A stretch of DNA of 64,000 bases, taken from contig NZ_NAEW01000001.1 of assembly GCF_002075345.1 (NCBI RefSeq), positions 186,001 to 250,000 of the forward strand, written 5' to 3'. Below the pieces are notes generated by a model, which made no database searches, was not told the DNA's origin, and was given only the letters and a program-made list of their open reading frames with translations. The stretch comes from Citrobacter braakii. GTDB taxonomy: Bacteria; Pseudomonadota; Gammaproteobacteria; Enterobacterales; Enterobacteriaceae. Made by a program: the position numbers and the translations under genes. Of this stretch, positions 24,083 to 31,120 are shown piece by piece (positions within the stretch are counted from its first letter, which is position 1; each line of letters opens with the position of its first letter).

Positions 24083-24643
24083 TTAGTCGGTGAACGGGAT
24101 AATGATTTCTCCCGGTTTCACCTCAATGCCTTTCGCCAGTTTTTTCGCCAGCGCTTCCCCCTGGCTGCTGTCATCCCGCAGAATGTATGCCGGCTGCTGG
24201 TTGAAATAGTTGCGCAGCGACTGATTTAAATAAGGCATCAGCGTTTGCAGTACCGACTGCATTTTTTCCGGCGTGACGGTAGCGTCCACGACTTCCATTT
24301 CTTGCAGATAAATCGCGCCTTTTTCTTTATTGAAAACCGGTAAGGCTTTTAGCTTCAACTTCATGGTTGCTTTCTGACTGCCAAACAGGGAGTTCATGTC
24401 CAGATTGGCGTCTCCGGTCAGCGTCACTTTATTGGGTTCTTCACGGCCTATCTGGCTGGCGAGATTGTTCAGTACGATATGTGCTTCAGCGACGCCAGGC
24501 AAACCGATATCTTTTGAAAAGTTATTATTCTTCGCCAGGGCCTGATTAATCTCTTGCTCGCTAACCGTGTATTGCGTGAGTTGATTACAACCAACCAACA
24601 GGCCGCTGACAATTAGTGCAGCGGCAAAAAAAAACTTTTTCAT
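24083..24643 (-). CDS. yceB: Lipoprotein YceB (DUF1439)
   Basis: Predicted lipoprotein of 186 aa; signal peptide MKKFFFAAALIVSGLLVGC with lipobox LVGC. The rest is a DUF1439 lipid-binding-like fold (EQEINQALAKNNNFSKDIGLPG). The function is unknown. The start at MKKFFF gives the E. coli length; a 19-residue extension upstream is not conserved. In E. coli and Salmonella grxB lies next upstream; here the 114-base gap leads straight to mdtH. Confidence 0.93.
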   Translation of the reverse strand: MKKFFFAAALIVSGLLVGCNQLTQYTVSEQEINQALAKNNNFSKDIGLPGVAEAHIVLNNLASQIGREEPNKVTLTGDANLDMNSLFGSQKATMKLKLKALPVFNKEKGAIYLQEMEVVDATVTPEKMQSVLQTLMPYLNQSLRNYFNQQPAYILRDDSSQGEALAKKLAKGIEVKPGEIIIPFTD

Positions 24644-24757
24644 GGGGTTCCTCAACATGATGCTTGTGGTGTAATCGTGACACAAAGCATCATCGAGCAC
24701 CAGCGCTGCGGGTAACAGCAGAAAAAACTGAAAAACACGCGTACGCCAGATTGGCTA

Positions 24758-25966
24758 TCAGGCGTCAGGCTCCAGCATACCACGCGTTGGGCGTTTGAGA
24801 CTGAATTGCCAGCCCAGCGCCAGGAAAGTGATGAAGCCGATAATACCGAGCATCATCCAGGGCAGTTCAGGTTGTGCCAGGGCTTTACCCATGTCAAACA
24901 GCCAGCCGCCGCCGATATAACCAATGGCGCCGCCGATGGCGAGTCCCAGTCGACTGAAACCCATATAGCTTCCCCGTGCCCGTGCATTCGCCAGCGAGGC
25001 GCTCAGGGTTTCACGCGCCGGTTCGGCGATGATTGAGCCAATATAGAACGTGCAAATCAGGGTGAACAGCTGCTGCAAATTCCCGACCAGGCCGATGGGC
25101 ATCATGCTTAAAGACATCACCAGCAGACCGGCCATCAGGCGATGCTCAAGGCGAAAGCGTTTTTCACTCCAGCGGGCAATCGGGTAGAGCAACGTTAAAG
25201 AGAGGCACGCCTCGATGGCATACATCCATTTCACAGCGGCCGGTGAGCCAGCGATGTCGTTCACCATTATTGGCAGCATCAGCATCACTTGCACCGCCAG
25301 CATGTAATAGCCCGCCAGCGTCAGCACATAAGTGACAAAGCGCTTGTCATGCATCACGTGGCTCATTCCTTCGCGCACCGGAATTTTCACCGTTGACAGC
25401 TTCCATGCCGGAAGTAGCCAGGCGTTAAACGCCGCGCACAGAACGAACAAAATTGCGCCGGTGGCACACACCAGACGGAAATCGTATTGCAATAACCAAC
25501 TGCCGAGCAACGCGCCAACCACTGCCCCGGCGCTATCCTGCATCATCAGAATAGAGAAAAAACGCCCGCGCTTTTCCGGACGGATCAGTTTGACCACCAG
25601 CGCCGAGCGGGGAGGGTCGAACAACGTGCCGCCCAGCCCGGAAAGAAAGCAGGAAAACCACAGCAGCCACGGTTCATGGGCAATGCCCATGGTGGCGAAT
25701 CCGGCAGCGCGCATCAGCATGCCGGTGACGATCATCGGTTTTGCCCCGAAACGGTCAGCAATAGCACCGCCGAAGATACCTAAACCTTGCTGGATAAATT
25801 GACGTAATCCAAGCGCGATACCGACCATCACGGCGGCCCAGCCCATTTGATCGACGAAACGAATTGAGATCAGCGGGAAAACGACGAAGAAACCCAGCAC
25901 GACCAGCATGTTATCGATAAGAAGGAAGTATTTACCCAGGTTCCTTGCCTGCGAGACTTGCGACAT
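24758..25966 (-). CDS. mdtH: Multidrug efflux MFS transporter MdtH
   Basis: Twelve-helix major-facilitator protein of 402 aa, same length and sequence type as E. coli MdtH (YceL), which raises tolerance to norfloxacin and enoxacin when overexpressed. The MFS signature [19 protein letters not shown] occurs near residue 62. Divergent from rimJ with 259 bases between; a promoter for each is expected there. Confidence 0.94.
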   Translation of the reverse strand: MSQVSQARNLGKYFLLIDNMLVVLGFFVVFPLISIRFVDQMGWAAVMVGIALGLRQFIQQGLGIFGGAIADRFGAKPMIVTGMLMRAAGFATMGIAHEPWLLWFSCFLSGLGGTLFDPPRSALVVKLIRPEKRGRFFSILMMQDSAGAVVGALLGSWLLQYDFRLVCATGAILFVLCAAFNAWLLPAWKLSTVKIPVREGMSHVMHDKRFVTYVLTLAGYYMLAVQVMLMLPIMVNDIAGSPAAVKWMYAIEACLSLTLLYPIARWSEKRFRLEHRLMAGLLVMSLSMMPIGLVGNLQQLFTLICTFYIGSIIAEPARETLSASLANARARGSYMGFSRLGLAIGGAIGYIGGGWLFDMGKALAQPELPWMMLGIIGFITFLALGWQFSLKRPTRGMLEPDA

Positions 25967-26225
25967 TTCCCCTCCAGGGAAAAACTCGTCACTCTGGATA
26001 GAGTTTAAAAGATAAGCACCTCCTATTCTGCGGTGTCGTCATCGCTTTTCCCACCCTTCGCGGGACAATATTTTTTTATCAAAAGTCCGTCTTGATAGAG
26101 AGTTTTCATCAAAATGTGTGAATAATTCAAAAAATGGCATTTTGCTCTTTTCACAGGGCGTATTTGCGCAGGTATAGTAATGCGAATAGCGTATTGAAGA
26201 CGTTACGGGAAGGAGTAGGTATAGA

Positions 26226-26557
26226 ATGTTTGGCTATCGCAGTAACGTGCCAAAAGTGCGCTTAACCACGGACCGCCTGGTCGTGCGTTTAGTGCATGAG
26301 CGTGATGCCTGGCGTCTGGCAGATTATTACGCAGAAAATCGTCATTTCTTAAAACCCTGGGAACCTATTCGCGATGAAAGCCACTGTTATCCGTCAGGCT
26401 GGCAGGCGCGTCTGAGCATGATCTCTGAGTTTCATAAACAGGGCACCGCTTATTACTTTGCGCTGCTCGATCCGGAAGAAAAAGAGATTATTGGCGTCGC
26501 GAACTTCTCGAACATCGTGCGGGGATCTTTCCACGCCTGTTATCTCGGTTACTCCAT
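26226..26557 (+). pseudogene. rimJ: rimJ, cut by the Mu-like prophage
   Basis: N-terminal 110 codons of the ribosomal protein S5 N-alanine acetyltransferase (E. coli 194 aa): [20 protein letters not shown] up to ACYLGYSI. The GNAT acetyl-CoA loop expected just downstream is lost. The frame continues for five codons into phage DNA (EAGH, then stop at 26573). The remaining part of rimJ should lie beyond the left prophage end, outside the window. Confidence 0.96.
26553..26557. other. Putative five-base target duplication (TCCAT)
   Basis: The pentamer next to the phage end is TCCAT. It fits the preferred Mu target N-Y-(C/G)-R-N at all three informative positions. The second copy should follow the left prophage end. 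Confidence 0.75.
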
Positions 26558-26630
26558 TGAGGCGGGACACTAAAAACGCGAAAACGGGACAACGAAAACA
26601 CGAAAAAACAATCTTTCGTATTTTATGTGT
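26558..26630. other. Right transposon end with MuA-binding repeats
   Basis: Starts with the terminal TG, then TGAGGCGGGACACTAAAAAC; the Mu right end begins TGAAGCGGCGCACGAAAAAC. Motifs of the type AACGCGAAAAC and AACGAAAACACGAAAA recur at 20-25-base spacing, as expected for transposase sites R1 and R2; a partial inverted copy (TTTCGTATTTTATGTGTC) follows. Assigned by similarity to the known Mu end. Confidence 0.88.
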
Positions 26631-26631
26631 C

Positions 26632-26657
26632 AAACCGCCAAAATCTGGCGGTTTTTT
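26632..26657. terminator. Terminator at the phage right end
   Basis: AAACCGCCA pairs with TGGCGGTTT around AAATC, with six T on the plus strand and A/T-rich flanks on both sides. It lies ten bases beyond the methyltransferase stop and would end the com transcript before it reaches rimJ. Confidence 0.85.
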
Positions 26658-26666
26658 AAGCATGAT

Positions 26667-27719
26667 TTAACCCTCTTTTAAAGCCTCTTGAATCCTCTCT
26701 CCAATCCATTTCATAACAGGAACCGGCATTGAGTTTCCGATGGCTTTATATCGATGTCTTGATGATGAACTGTGCCACGGAATGTCTGTATAACCTGTTG
26801 GGAATCCCTGTAGCCTTTCACATTCCGTTGGCGTGAGTCGTCGGACTCTCAGTCGAGGGTGTTGCTCTACTATCAGACCGCCACGCATTCGCATGTCCTG
26901 ATTGGTTGAACCATCATAACCAGCAATCAACGTTCCGGCGGTGTCAGGGATGGCGTCGAAACAGTATCGGCGGAATTCTCTTTCAATGCCTGAATGAGCA
27001 CTGGATGCGGATTTTTTCTGTGTTCCGTAATAGTTCTCAGTGCGCGGCGGCACAGTCGGGAACTCAAATAATATCGCTCCGGGGTCAAATTCTGGTCGAG
27101 CACTTGCCATAACAAACACTCTTTTACGTGACTGGGGGACTCCGAAAAATTCGGCGTTGAGCGTTCGCCAGACGACAGTGCGCGATGGTCCAGACACAGC
27201 ACCAGTGTTTGCCCACCGTTTCCCTGCTGGCTGTAGTGGGCGACGTTCGCCGGCCAGCGCACCGAGAAAATAACCGAATGCATTATCATGACTGTTTAAT
27301 ACCCCTGTAACGTTTTCCCATACGATGATAGCGGGTTGCTCGCCTAGCTCCTGACGGGTCTTATCAATCTGATCTGCCAGTTGAACAAAGGCGAGCGTAA
27401 GCTGGCCGCGAGGGTCTTTTAGCCCCTGGCGTTTGCCCGATAAACTGAATGCCTGGCACGGTGTGCCACCTACAAGAATATCGGGAGCCGGAATACTGCC
27501 TGACTGGATGCGTGCTGCAATTTGAGTCATATCACCCAGATTAGGGACTGACGGCCAGTGATGCGCCAGAACGGCGCAGGGGAAAGGCTCTATCTCACTG
27601 AACCAGGAGGGCTTCCAGCCGAGCGGATGCCAGGCGACAGTAGCGGCTTCTATGCCACTGCATACAGAACCATAGGTAACAGGATTATCGGGTGGAAGGT
27701 GTTGTTGTTTGTTCCCCAC
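26667..27719 (-). CDS. C5-cytosine DNA methyltransferase (in the mom position)
   Basis: DNA (cytosine-5) methyltransferase with the usual motif order: motif I YGSVCSGIEAATVAW near residue 17, catalytic PCQ in GGTPCQAFSLSGKRQGL near 87, ENV in IIVWENVTGV near 135, motif IX-X RRLTPTECERLQGFP and YKAIGNSMPVPV at the end. A GTG at 27719 with AAGGA ten bases upstream is the best start (350 aa); the frame is open to a TTG at 27818. It overlaps com by 35 bases, the arrangement that makes Mu mom depend on Com. Target sequence cannot be read from the protein. No restriction endonuclease gene is adjacent, so it is probably an orphan enzyme guarding phage DNA. Confidence 0.9.
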   Translation of the reverse strand: MGNKQQHLPPDNPVTYGSVCSGIEAATVAWHPLGWKPSWFSEIEPFPCAVLAHHWPSVPNLGDMTQIAARIQSGSIPAPDILVGGTPCQAFSLSGKRQGLKDPRGQLTLAFVQLADQIDKTRQELGEQPAIIVWENVTGVLNSHDNAFGYFLGALAGERRPLQPAGKRWANTGAVSGPSRTVVWRTLNAEFFGVPQSRKRVFVMASARPEFDPGAILFEFPTVPPRTENYYGTQKKSASSAHSGIEREFRRYCFDAIPDTAGTLIAGYDGSTNQDMRMRGGLIVEQHPRLRVRRLTPTECERLQGFPTGYTDIPWHSSSSRHRYKAIGNSMPVPVMKWIGERIQEALKEG

Positions 27720-27873
27720 AGGTGCGATTCCTTGTGTATGTGGGGTGCTCGATGGCGCTCGGTGAGGTGACGATGTTGAGTGTCTTACAGCGCGGGCATT
27801 TGACCTCAATGAAGTCAAAACTGGCTCTTGCGAGCAGTTTATTGCAATGCCGGCATCTTACGTTATGTGGCAT
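27685..27873 (-). CDS. com: Com, zinc-finger translational activator
   Basis: 62 aa, the length of Mu Com, and similar throughout: MPHNVRCRHCNKLLARAS against MKSIRCKNCNKLLFKADS in Mu. The CxxC pairs CRHC and CPRC form the zinc finger. In Mu, Com binds the com-mom mRNA and opens the mom start site. Here the overlapping downstream gene is a C5 methyltransferase, so Com may control that one. GGAGG lies nine bases before the ATG. Confidence 0.93.
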   Translation of the reverse strand: MPHNVRCRHCNKLLARASFDFIEVKCPRCKTLNIVTSPSAIEHPTYTRNRTCGEQTTTPSTR

Positions 27874-27891
27874 TTATTGCTGCCTCCTGTG

Positions 27892-27943
27892 TTGCCACTG
27901 GAGGTGTCAGTATAACTTATCGATCGATAAAAACGATCGTTTT
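27892..27943 (-). promoter_or_regulatory. com promoter with tandem CGATCG palindromes
   Basis: Two perfect 14-base palindromes lie in tandem with centres 13 bases apart: TTATCGATCGATAA (27917-27930) and AAAACGATCGTTTT (27930-27943). Each contains a Dam site. The first also fits TTAT-N6-ATAA, the site reported for the Mu late activator C. On the minus strand a -10-like TATACT follows two bases later. In Mu, mom transcription needs C and Dam methylation, which keeps OxyR away; a similar switch is inferred here. Confidence 0.72.
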
Positions 27944-27980
27944 GATTTATTTAATACATACAACCAATTTAAGGCGTTGC

Positions 27981-28364
27981 TCAATTCAGGCCTCCCTGGC
28001 TTTCAACTCTTCCATACATGCCACGACCAAACAACCGTACCGCCCAATACATCACCATACACTTCCACTTCGGCACACCCAGCACCGTCATGCCATCCAG
28101 GAATATCAGGTCTGCTTCCCGCTTAGTGCGTAGCGCGTTGTCATATAGGTAATCGTGGATTATCGCCGCTTTGGCGTATTTGCCATCAGGCGGCATCAGT
28201 GACCAGAATATGCGCGGTATCGTGGCAAGGTCGGTAACGAATCCTGCTGGCACTTCTATCACGTCGCTGTCGTCGTCGCTGAGGTAGAACTCAAACGGCT
28301 CGTATACGCGCCATAAATAATGGTCCAGCATTTCAAGAATTGCCGGAGTTGTGAATTGGCTCAT
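27981..28364 (-). CDS. DUF1353 phage protein
   Basis: 127 aa with the DUF1353 signature VPAGFVTDLATIPRIFWSLMPPDGKYAKAAIIHDYLY, found in many tailed phages near tail-fibre genes. The function is unknown; the His-Asp-Tyr (IHDYLYD) motif suggests a metal or peptidase-like site, which is only a guess. Mu lacks it. Last gene before the com promoter region. Confidence 0.82.
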   Translation of the reverse strand: MSQFTTPAILEMLDHYLWRVYEPFEFYLSDDDSDVIEVPAGFVTDLATIPRIFWSLMPPDGKYAKAAIIHDYLYDNALRTKREADLIFLDGMTVLGVPKWKCMVMYWAVRLFGRGMYGRVESQGGLN

Positions 28365-28441
28365 GGTTTTTTATCTGCTGCTTATGAAATAAGGAATCTG
28401 ACTCATAAGAAATAAAAGGTTCCTTTCTTTTTAAATTAATT

Positions 28442-28474
28442 AGAGCCTGCCCAGCGTACAGGCTCTTTTTTTTT
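28442..28474 (+). terminator. Hairpin with T-run after the second fibre-chaperone gene
   Basis: AGAGCCTG pairs with CAGGCTCT around CCCAGCGTA; the T-run of nine is on the plus strand, against the direction of the neighbouring genes. On the minus strand only TAATTAATTT follows, so it may still act weakly for the fibre transcript. Confidence 0.55.
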
Positions 28475-29051
28475 AACTCCCCTCAGTCCAGCCGGCAACA
28501 TAACCCTGAATCGCCTTATAGTCGGTGAGATTATCCACCTGTTCTTTCATCACCCGCTGGCGCTCGTGGATTTTAAAGCCCTGCAATACCATGTTCTGCT
28601 GCATGGCTGCTTCCAGCGCGGTGAGTTCGTCGGCGGTCATCGGCACATCGATGTTATCGGCATCCGTCCAGAAGAAGCCGGGCGGGAGTACACCGGTTTT
28701 GGCAACAGCGACTACAGGCGCAAGGCGGGTTTGTGAGGCTTTACCGCAGTCCCAGCGATGGCCGTTCAGCGTGAAGATAATGCTGCCGTTTTCCTGAGTA
28801 TCACGCCAGTTATTGATTTCAGCACGTTTGGCATCTTTCGCAGCCTGGATCATTTCTGGTGTCACGGTAAAGGGAGTAACGGGGCCGTATTTCCCGGCTT
28901 TAAGGTCGGCGTAGAGCTGGCGACCATGCGCTTCCGAGTCGTCAGGGGAGGAAGTGAACGGAATGAAATCATCAAAGCCTTCAAAATGAGCAAGACAGTT
29001 AATGGAGCCGTCTTCATTATAAAATCCATTTTTTGCTGTCACTATTTTCAT
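28473..29051 (-). CDS. Tail-fibre assembly protein (DUF4376 type)
   Basis: 192 aa. The C-terminal two thirds match the fibre chaperones of the Tfa/gpU group: RAEINNWRDTQENGSIIFTLNGHRWDCGKAS, then LPPGFFWTDADN and KIHERQRVMKEQVD. The N-terminal part (1-70) differs from the chaperone at 31790, which suggests another fibre partner. It lies 11 bases after the collagen-like fibre gene, its likely client. Confidence 0.88.
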   Translation of the reverse strand: MKIVTAKNGFYNEDGSINCLAHFEGFDDFIPFTSSPDDSEAHGRQLYADLKAGKYGPVTPFTVTPEMIQAAKDAKRAEINNWRDTQENGSIIFTLNGHRWDCGKASQTRLAPVVAVAKTGVLPPGFFWTDADNIDVPMTADELTALEAAMQQNMVLQGFKIHERQRVMKEQVDNLTDYKAIQGYVAGWTEGS

Positions 29052-29062
29052 ATGGAGTTTCC

Positions 29063-30025
29063 TTATGCCACTCGACGAAAAAGGCCGACATCACTGGTAT
29101 AAAAATACCCCGTTCCAATGAATGTTCCCATAAAGGTAAGATAAGTATGTTTACTGGCATAGGCTGTACCGTTATCACCAAAAGAAAGCGCGGTCTGCCT
29201 TAACTGTGAGCCGGGGACTTTGTACCCAAAAAACTGATAATCAGGATTCCCCATATCCCAGGCAATGACATAATCTCCCACACCTGGATAACCTGATGTA
29301 GAGATATTCATTGCCAGTGGCGTAGTTACGCCATCGCCTTTCAGGGTAACTCCATCCGTTTTAACAGTAGTGATACCGTCACCGGTATCACCTTTGTCTC
29401 CCTTCGGCCCCTGCGGGCCGATTGTGCCGGTATCTCCTTTCAGCCCCTGCAAGCCCGTGTCGCCCTTTGGACCTGTCGCCCCCGTATCGCCTTTCAGACC
29501 CCGCGGACCTGTATCCCCTTTGGGGCCAGGAATACCTTGTGGGCCAGTATCGCCCTTATCACCTTTGGGGCCAGCAGGGCCGATGGGACCGGGAATGCCC
29601 TGCGGCCCCTGTTCGCCCGTATCTCCTTTTTCACCCTTGATAGATGCGTTAATGGCGTCTTCCAGCACCTGAGCGGCTTTACTGGCACTGTCCTGCGTCT
29701 GTTGTGCCAGCGCTTCAAACTGCCTTAACGCTTCAGGACGTGTGTCTGTATTCTTCGCGTTCAGGAAACTGTTCAGCGAGCCGTCAGGGGAATCATCATA
29801 AACGTGGATGGAGCCCAACTCGTAACCCGACTGGCGGCCGTGGGTCAGGCGAACGCTGTACACACCGGGAGTTACAACAAAGCTGTACTTCCCCTGCGTT
29901 GTGGTGATATGGGTGGCGACGCTCCTGAGTATTAAGGGAGTGGTCTGCAACGCCGTAAGCGTAATGATAGCCCCGGCGATGGGGTCGCCGGTAGCCGTGG
30001 TGATAATCCCGCTAATAATTGCCAC
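29063..30025 (-). CDS. Second tail fibre with collagen-like shaft
   Basis: 320 aa. Residues 1-80 form a prophage tail-fibre N-terminal domain as in lambdoid side fibres ([38 protein letters not shown]). A short helical stretch (95-125) follows, then 29 Gly-X-Y triplets (about 131-217, mostly [11 protein letters not shown] type), then a C-terminal knob of about 100 residues. Such shafts form triple helices in phage fibres. It lies after gin, outside the invertible segment. Mu has no equivalent. Confidence 0.88.
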   Translation of the reverse strand: MAIISGIITTATGDPIAGAIITLTALQTTPLILRSVATHITTTQGKYSFVVTPGVYSVRLTHGRQSGYELGSIHVYDDSPDGSLNSFLNAKNTDTRPEALRQFEALAQQTQDSASKAAQVLEDAINASIKGEKGDTGEQGPQGIPGPIGPAGPKGDKGDTGPQGIPGPKGDTGPRGLKGDTGATGPKGDTGLQGLKGDTGTIGPQGPKGDKGDTGDGITTVKTDGVTLKGDGVTTPLAMNISTSGYPGVGDYVIAWDMGNPDYQFFGYKVPGSQLRQTALSFGDNGTAYASKHTYLTFMGTFIGTGYFYTSDVGLFRRVA

Positions 30026-30087
30026 AGTGCTTTTCCGTTAACAGATATCTAATTGTTTAGTTTATCGGGGATAAAAAACAGGCGTAT

Positions 30088-30666
30088 TTACGGTAACTCA
30101 GAAATGACTGTGACGGAATTAACCGGACTGAATTTATATATCGTAGATAATGAGACATTATAAATAATGGCCAGTTGTCTTCGTGAATAGCCGTTTTTAA
30201 CGAGTCGGTTTATCTGGGCTATCTGGCCGGGCTGTAGTGCCGGACGTCTGCCACCAATACGACCCTGAGCGCGAGCGGCTGCAAGACCGGCGTTTGTGCG
30301 CTCTACAATAAGTTCTCGCTCCATTTCAGCAAGGGCACTCATGACGTGAAAGAAGAACCTGCCCATCGGGGTACTGGTGTCGATGCTGTCGGTCAGGCTT
30401 TGAAAGTGGATTTTGCGCTCGTGCAGTTCTGAGATGAGGCCAACGAGATTTTTAACGCTACGACCTAATCTGTCGAGTTTCCAGACGACGAGTGTATCGC
30501 CTGTTTTAAGGGCCTTTAAAGCGCGTTTTAAGCCTGGTCTATTGGCCTTTGTGCCGCTCATTTTATCATCGAAAATCTGTTCACATTCTGCGCTAATGAG
30601 GGCATTACGCTGTAAATCGGTGTTCTGCTCATTTGTTGACACGCGGATATAGCCAATTTTTGCCAT
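30088..30666 (-). CDS. gin: DNA invertase Gin (serine recombinase)
   Basis: 192 aa, Gin/Hin type. The nucleophile Ser10 is in YIRVSTNEQNTDLQRNAL; the arginine motif VVWKLDRLGRS and long helix E (MGRFFFHVMSALAEMERELIVERTNAGLAAAR) follow; a helix-turn-helix at about 150-180 (GYSRRQLAIIYNVSLSTIYK) binds DNA. It inverts the tail-fibre segment at gix sites with Fis on an enhancer, which in Mu lies inside gin itself. It lies between the fibre segment and the second fibre. Confidence 0.95.
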   Translation of the reverse strand: MAKIGYIRVSTNEQNTDLQRNALISAECEQIFDDKMSGTKANRPGLKRALKALKTGDTLVVWKLDRLGRSVKNLVGLISELHERKIHFQSLTDSIDTSTPMGRFFFHVMSALAEMERELIVERTNAGLAAARAQGRIGGRRPALQPGQIAQINRLVKNGYSRRQLAIIYNVSLSTIYKFSPVNSVTVISELP

Positions 30667-30728
30667 TTACGGGCCTCGTTTAATCGGTTGTGAGGTTGGG
30701 TAACTGGCATTTTTATCGCTATAGGGTA

Positions 30729-30754
30729 TCAGGGGAAACGTCGGTTTAACGGAT
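30729..30754 (+). other. gix-like crossover site 3
   Basis: Core AAACGTCGGTTTAACGGA with central dinucleotide TC (30741-30742). The Mu gix consensus on this strand reads AAACCTCGGTTTACAGGA, so the core half GGTTTA is shared. Same orientation as site 2, opposite to site 1. Confidence 0.75.
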
Positions 30755-31093
30755 ACGGTAAATCGCGCCCTTCATGTAAACAGTGACGGGGATATTAGAG
30801 GCTCATTATGGGGTGAGTGGCTGAGTCACTGGCTATATGGTCAGTTTGCCACTCGTGACAACAACATCAATGCCCGCGCTACTGTCGATTGGGTTCGCCA
30901 GAACTTCCTTTCGGGCTTCAGGCTGGGAAGTGTTGAAAGCGCCCAGGTATGGCGAGCGTATGGTTATAACGACACACCACCTTACGTTATTACAGGAGTT
31001 ATAAACGGTAATACTGACAACCTGATTGATAATGTCACTCGCCGTCCTCTACAAATGTATATCAATGGATGGCGCAATATTGACTGGCAGTAA
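30737..31093 (+). CDS. Silent tail-fibre tip C (no start codon)
   Basis: In-frame coding stretch of 118 codons that begins inside gix site 3 and ends at TAA. It reads NVGLTDTVNRALHVNSDGDI and, further on, LYGQFATRDNNINARATVDWV, ending GWRNIDWQ. It matches the start of the active S tip (NLGLTEAVKRALN) and the RDNNINxRATxDWV block, but lacks the DTMTGSL and KDKGGDG parts, so it is a short tip of about 118 residues. It would be fused to the S shaft after inversion between sites 1 and 3. Confidence 0.72.
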   Translation, partial: NVGLTDTVNRALHVNSDGDIRGSLWGEWLSHWLYGQFATRDNNINARATVDWVRQNFLSGFRLGSVESAQVWRAYGYNDTPPYVITGVINGNTDNLIDNVTRRPLQMYINGWRNIDWQ

Positions 31094-31094
31094 G

Positions 31095-31120
31095 ACTCAA
31101 TTAACGTCGGTTTAACGGAA
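31095..31120 (+). other. gix-like crossover site 2
   Basis: Core TTAACGTCGGTTTAACGGAA with central TC at 31107-31108. Its right half, TCGGTTTAACGGAAGCGGTA, is identical to that of site 1 in the S gene. Orientation is opposite to site 1, so recombination would invert about 2 kb. Confidence 0.82.

Noticed and set aside
24784-25960. Possible frame damage in mdtH next to the missing grxB
   Set aside because: The mdtH frame is full length (402 aa) with conserved ends, so the deletion did not touch it.
27692-28133. Overlapping plus-strand frames opposite com and DUF1353
   Set aside because: The com and methyltransferase frames on the minus strand have clear families; the plus-strand frames lack start signals and consist of antisense codon patterns.
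29370-29640. Tandem-repeat-like DNA with open frames on the plus strand (Pro-rich)
   Set aside because: It is the complement of the Gly-X-Y codons of the collagen-like fibre. The frames on the other strand are shadows; no CRISPR-like spacing or separate repeat unit exists.
30413-30652. Plus-strand frame opposite gin
   Set aside because: Shadow of the recombinase gene; no ribosome site and no independent domain.
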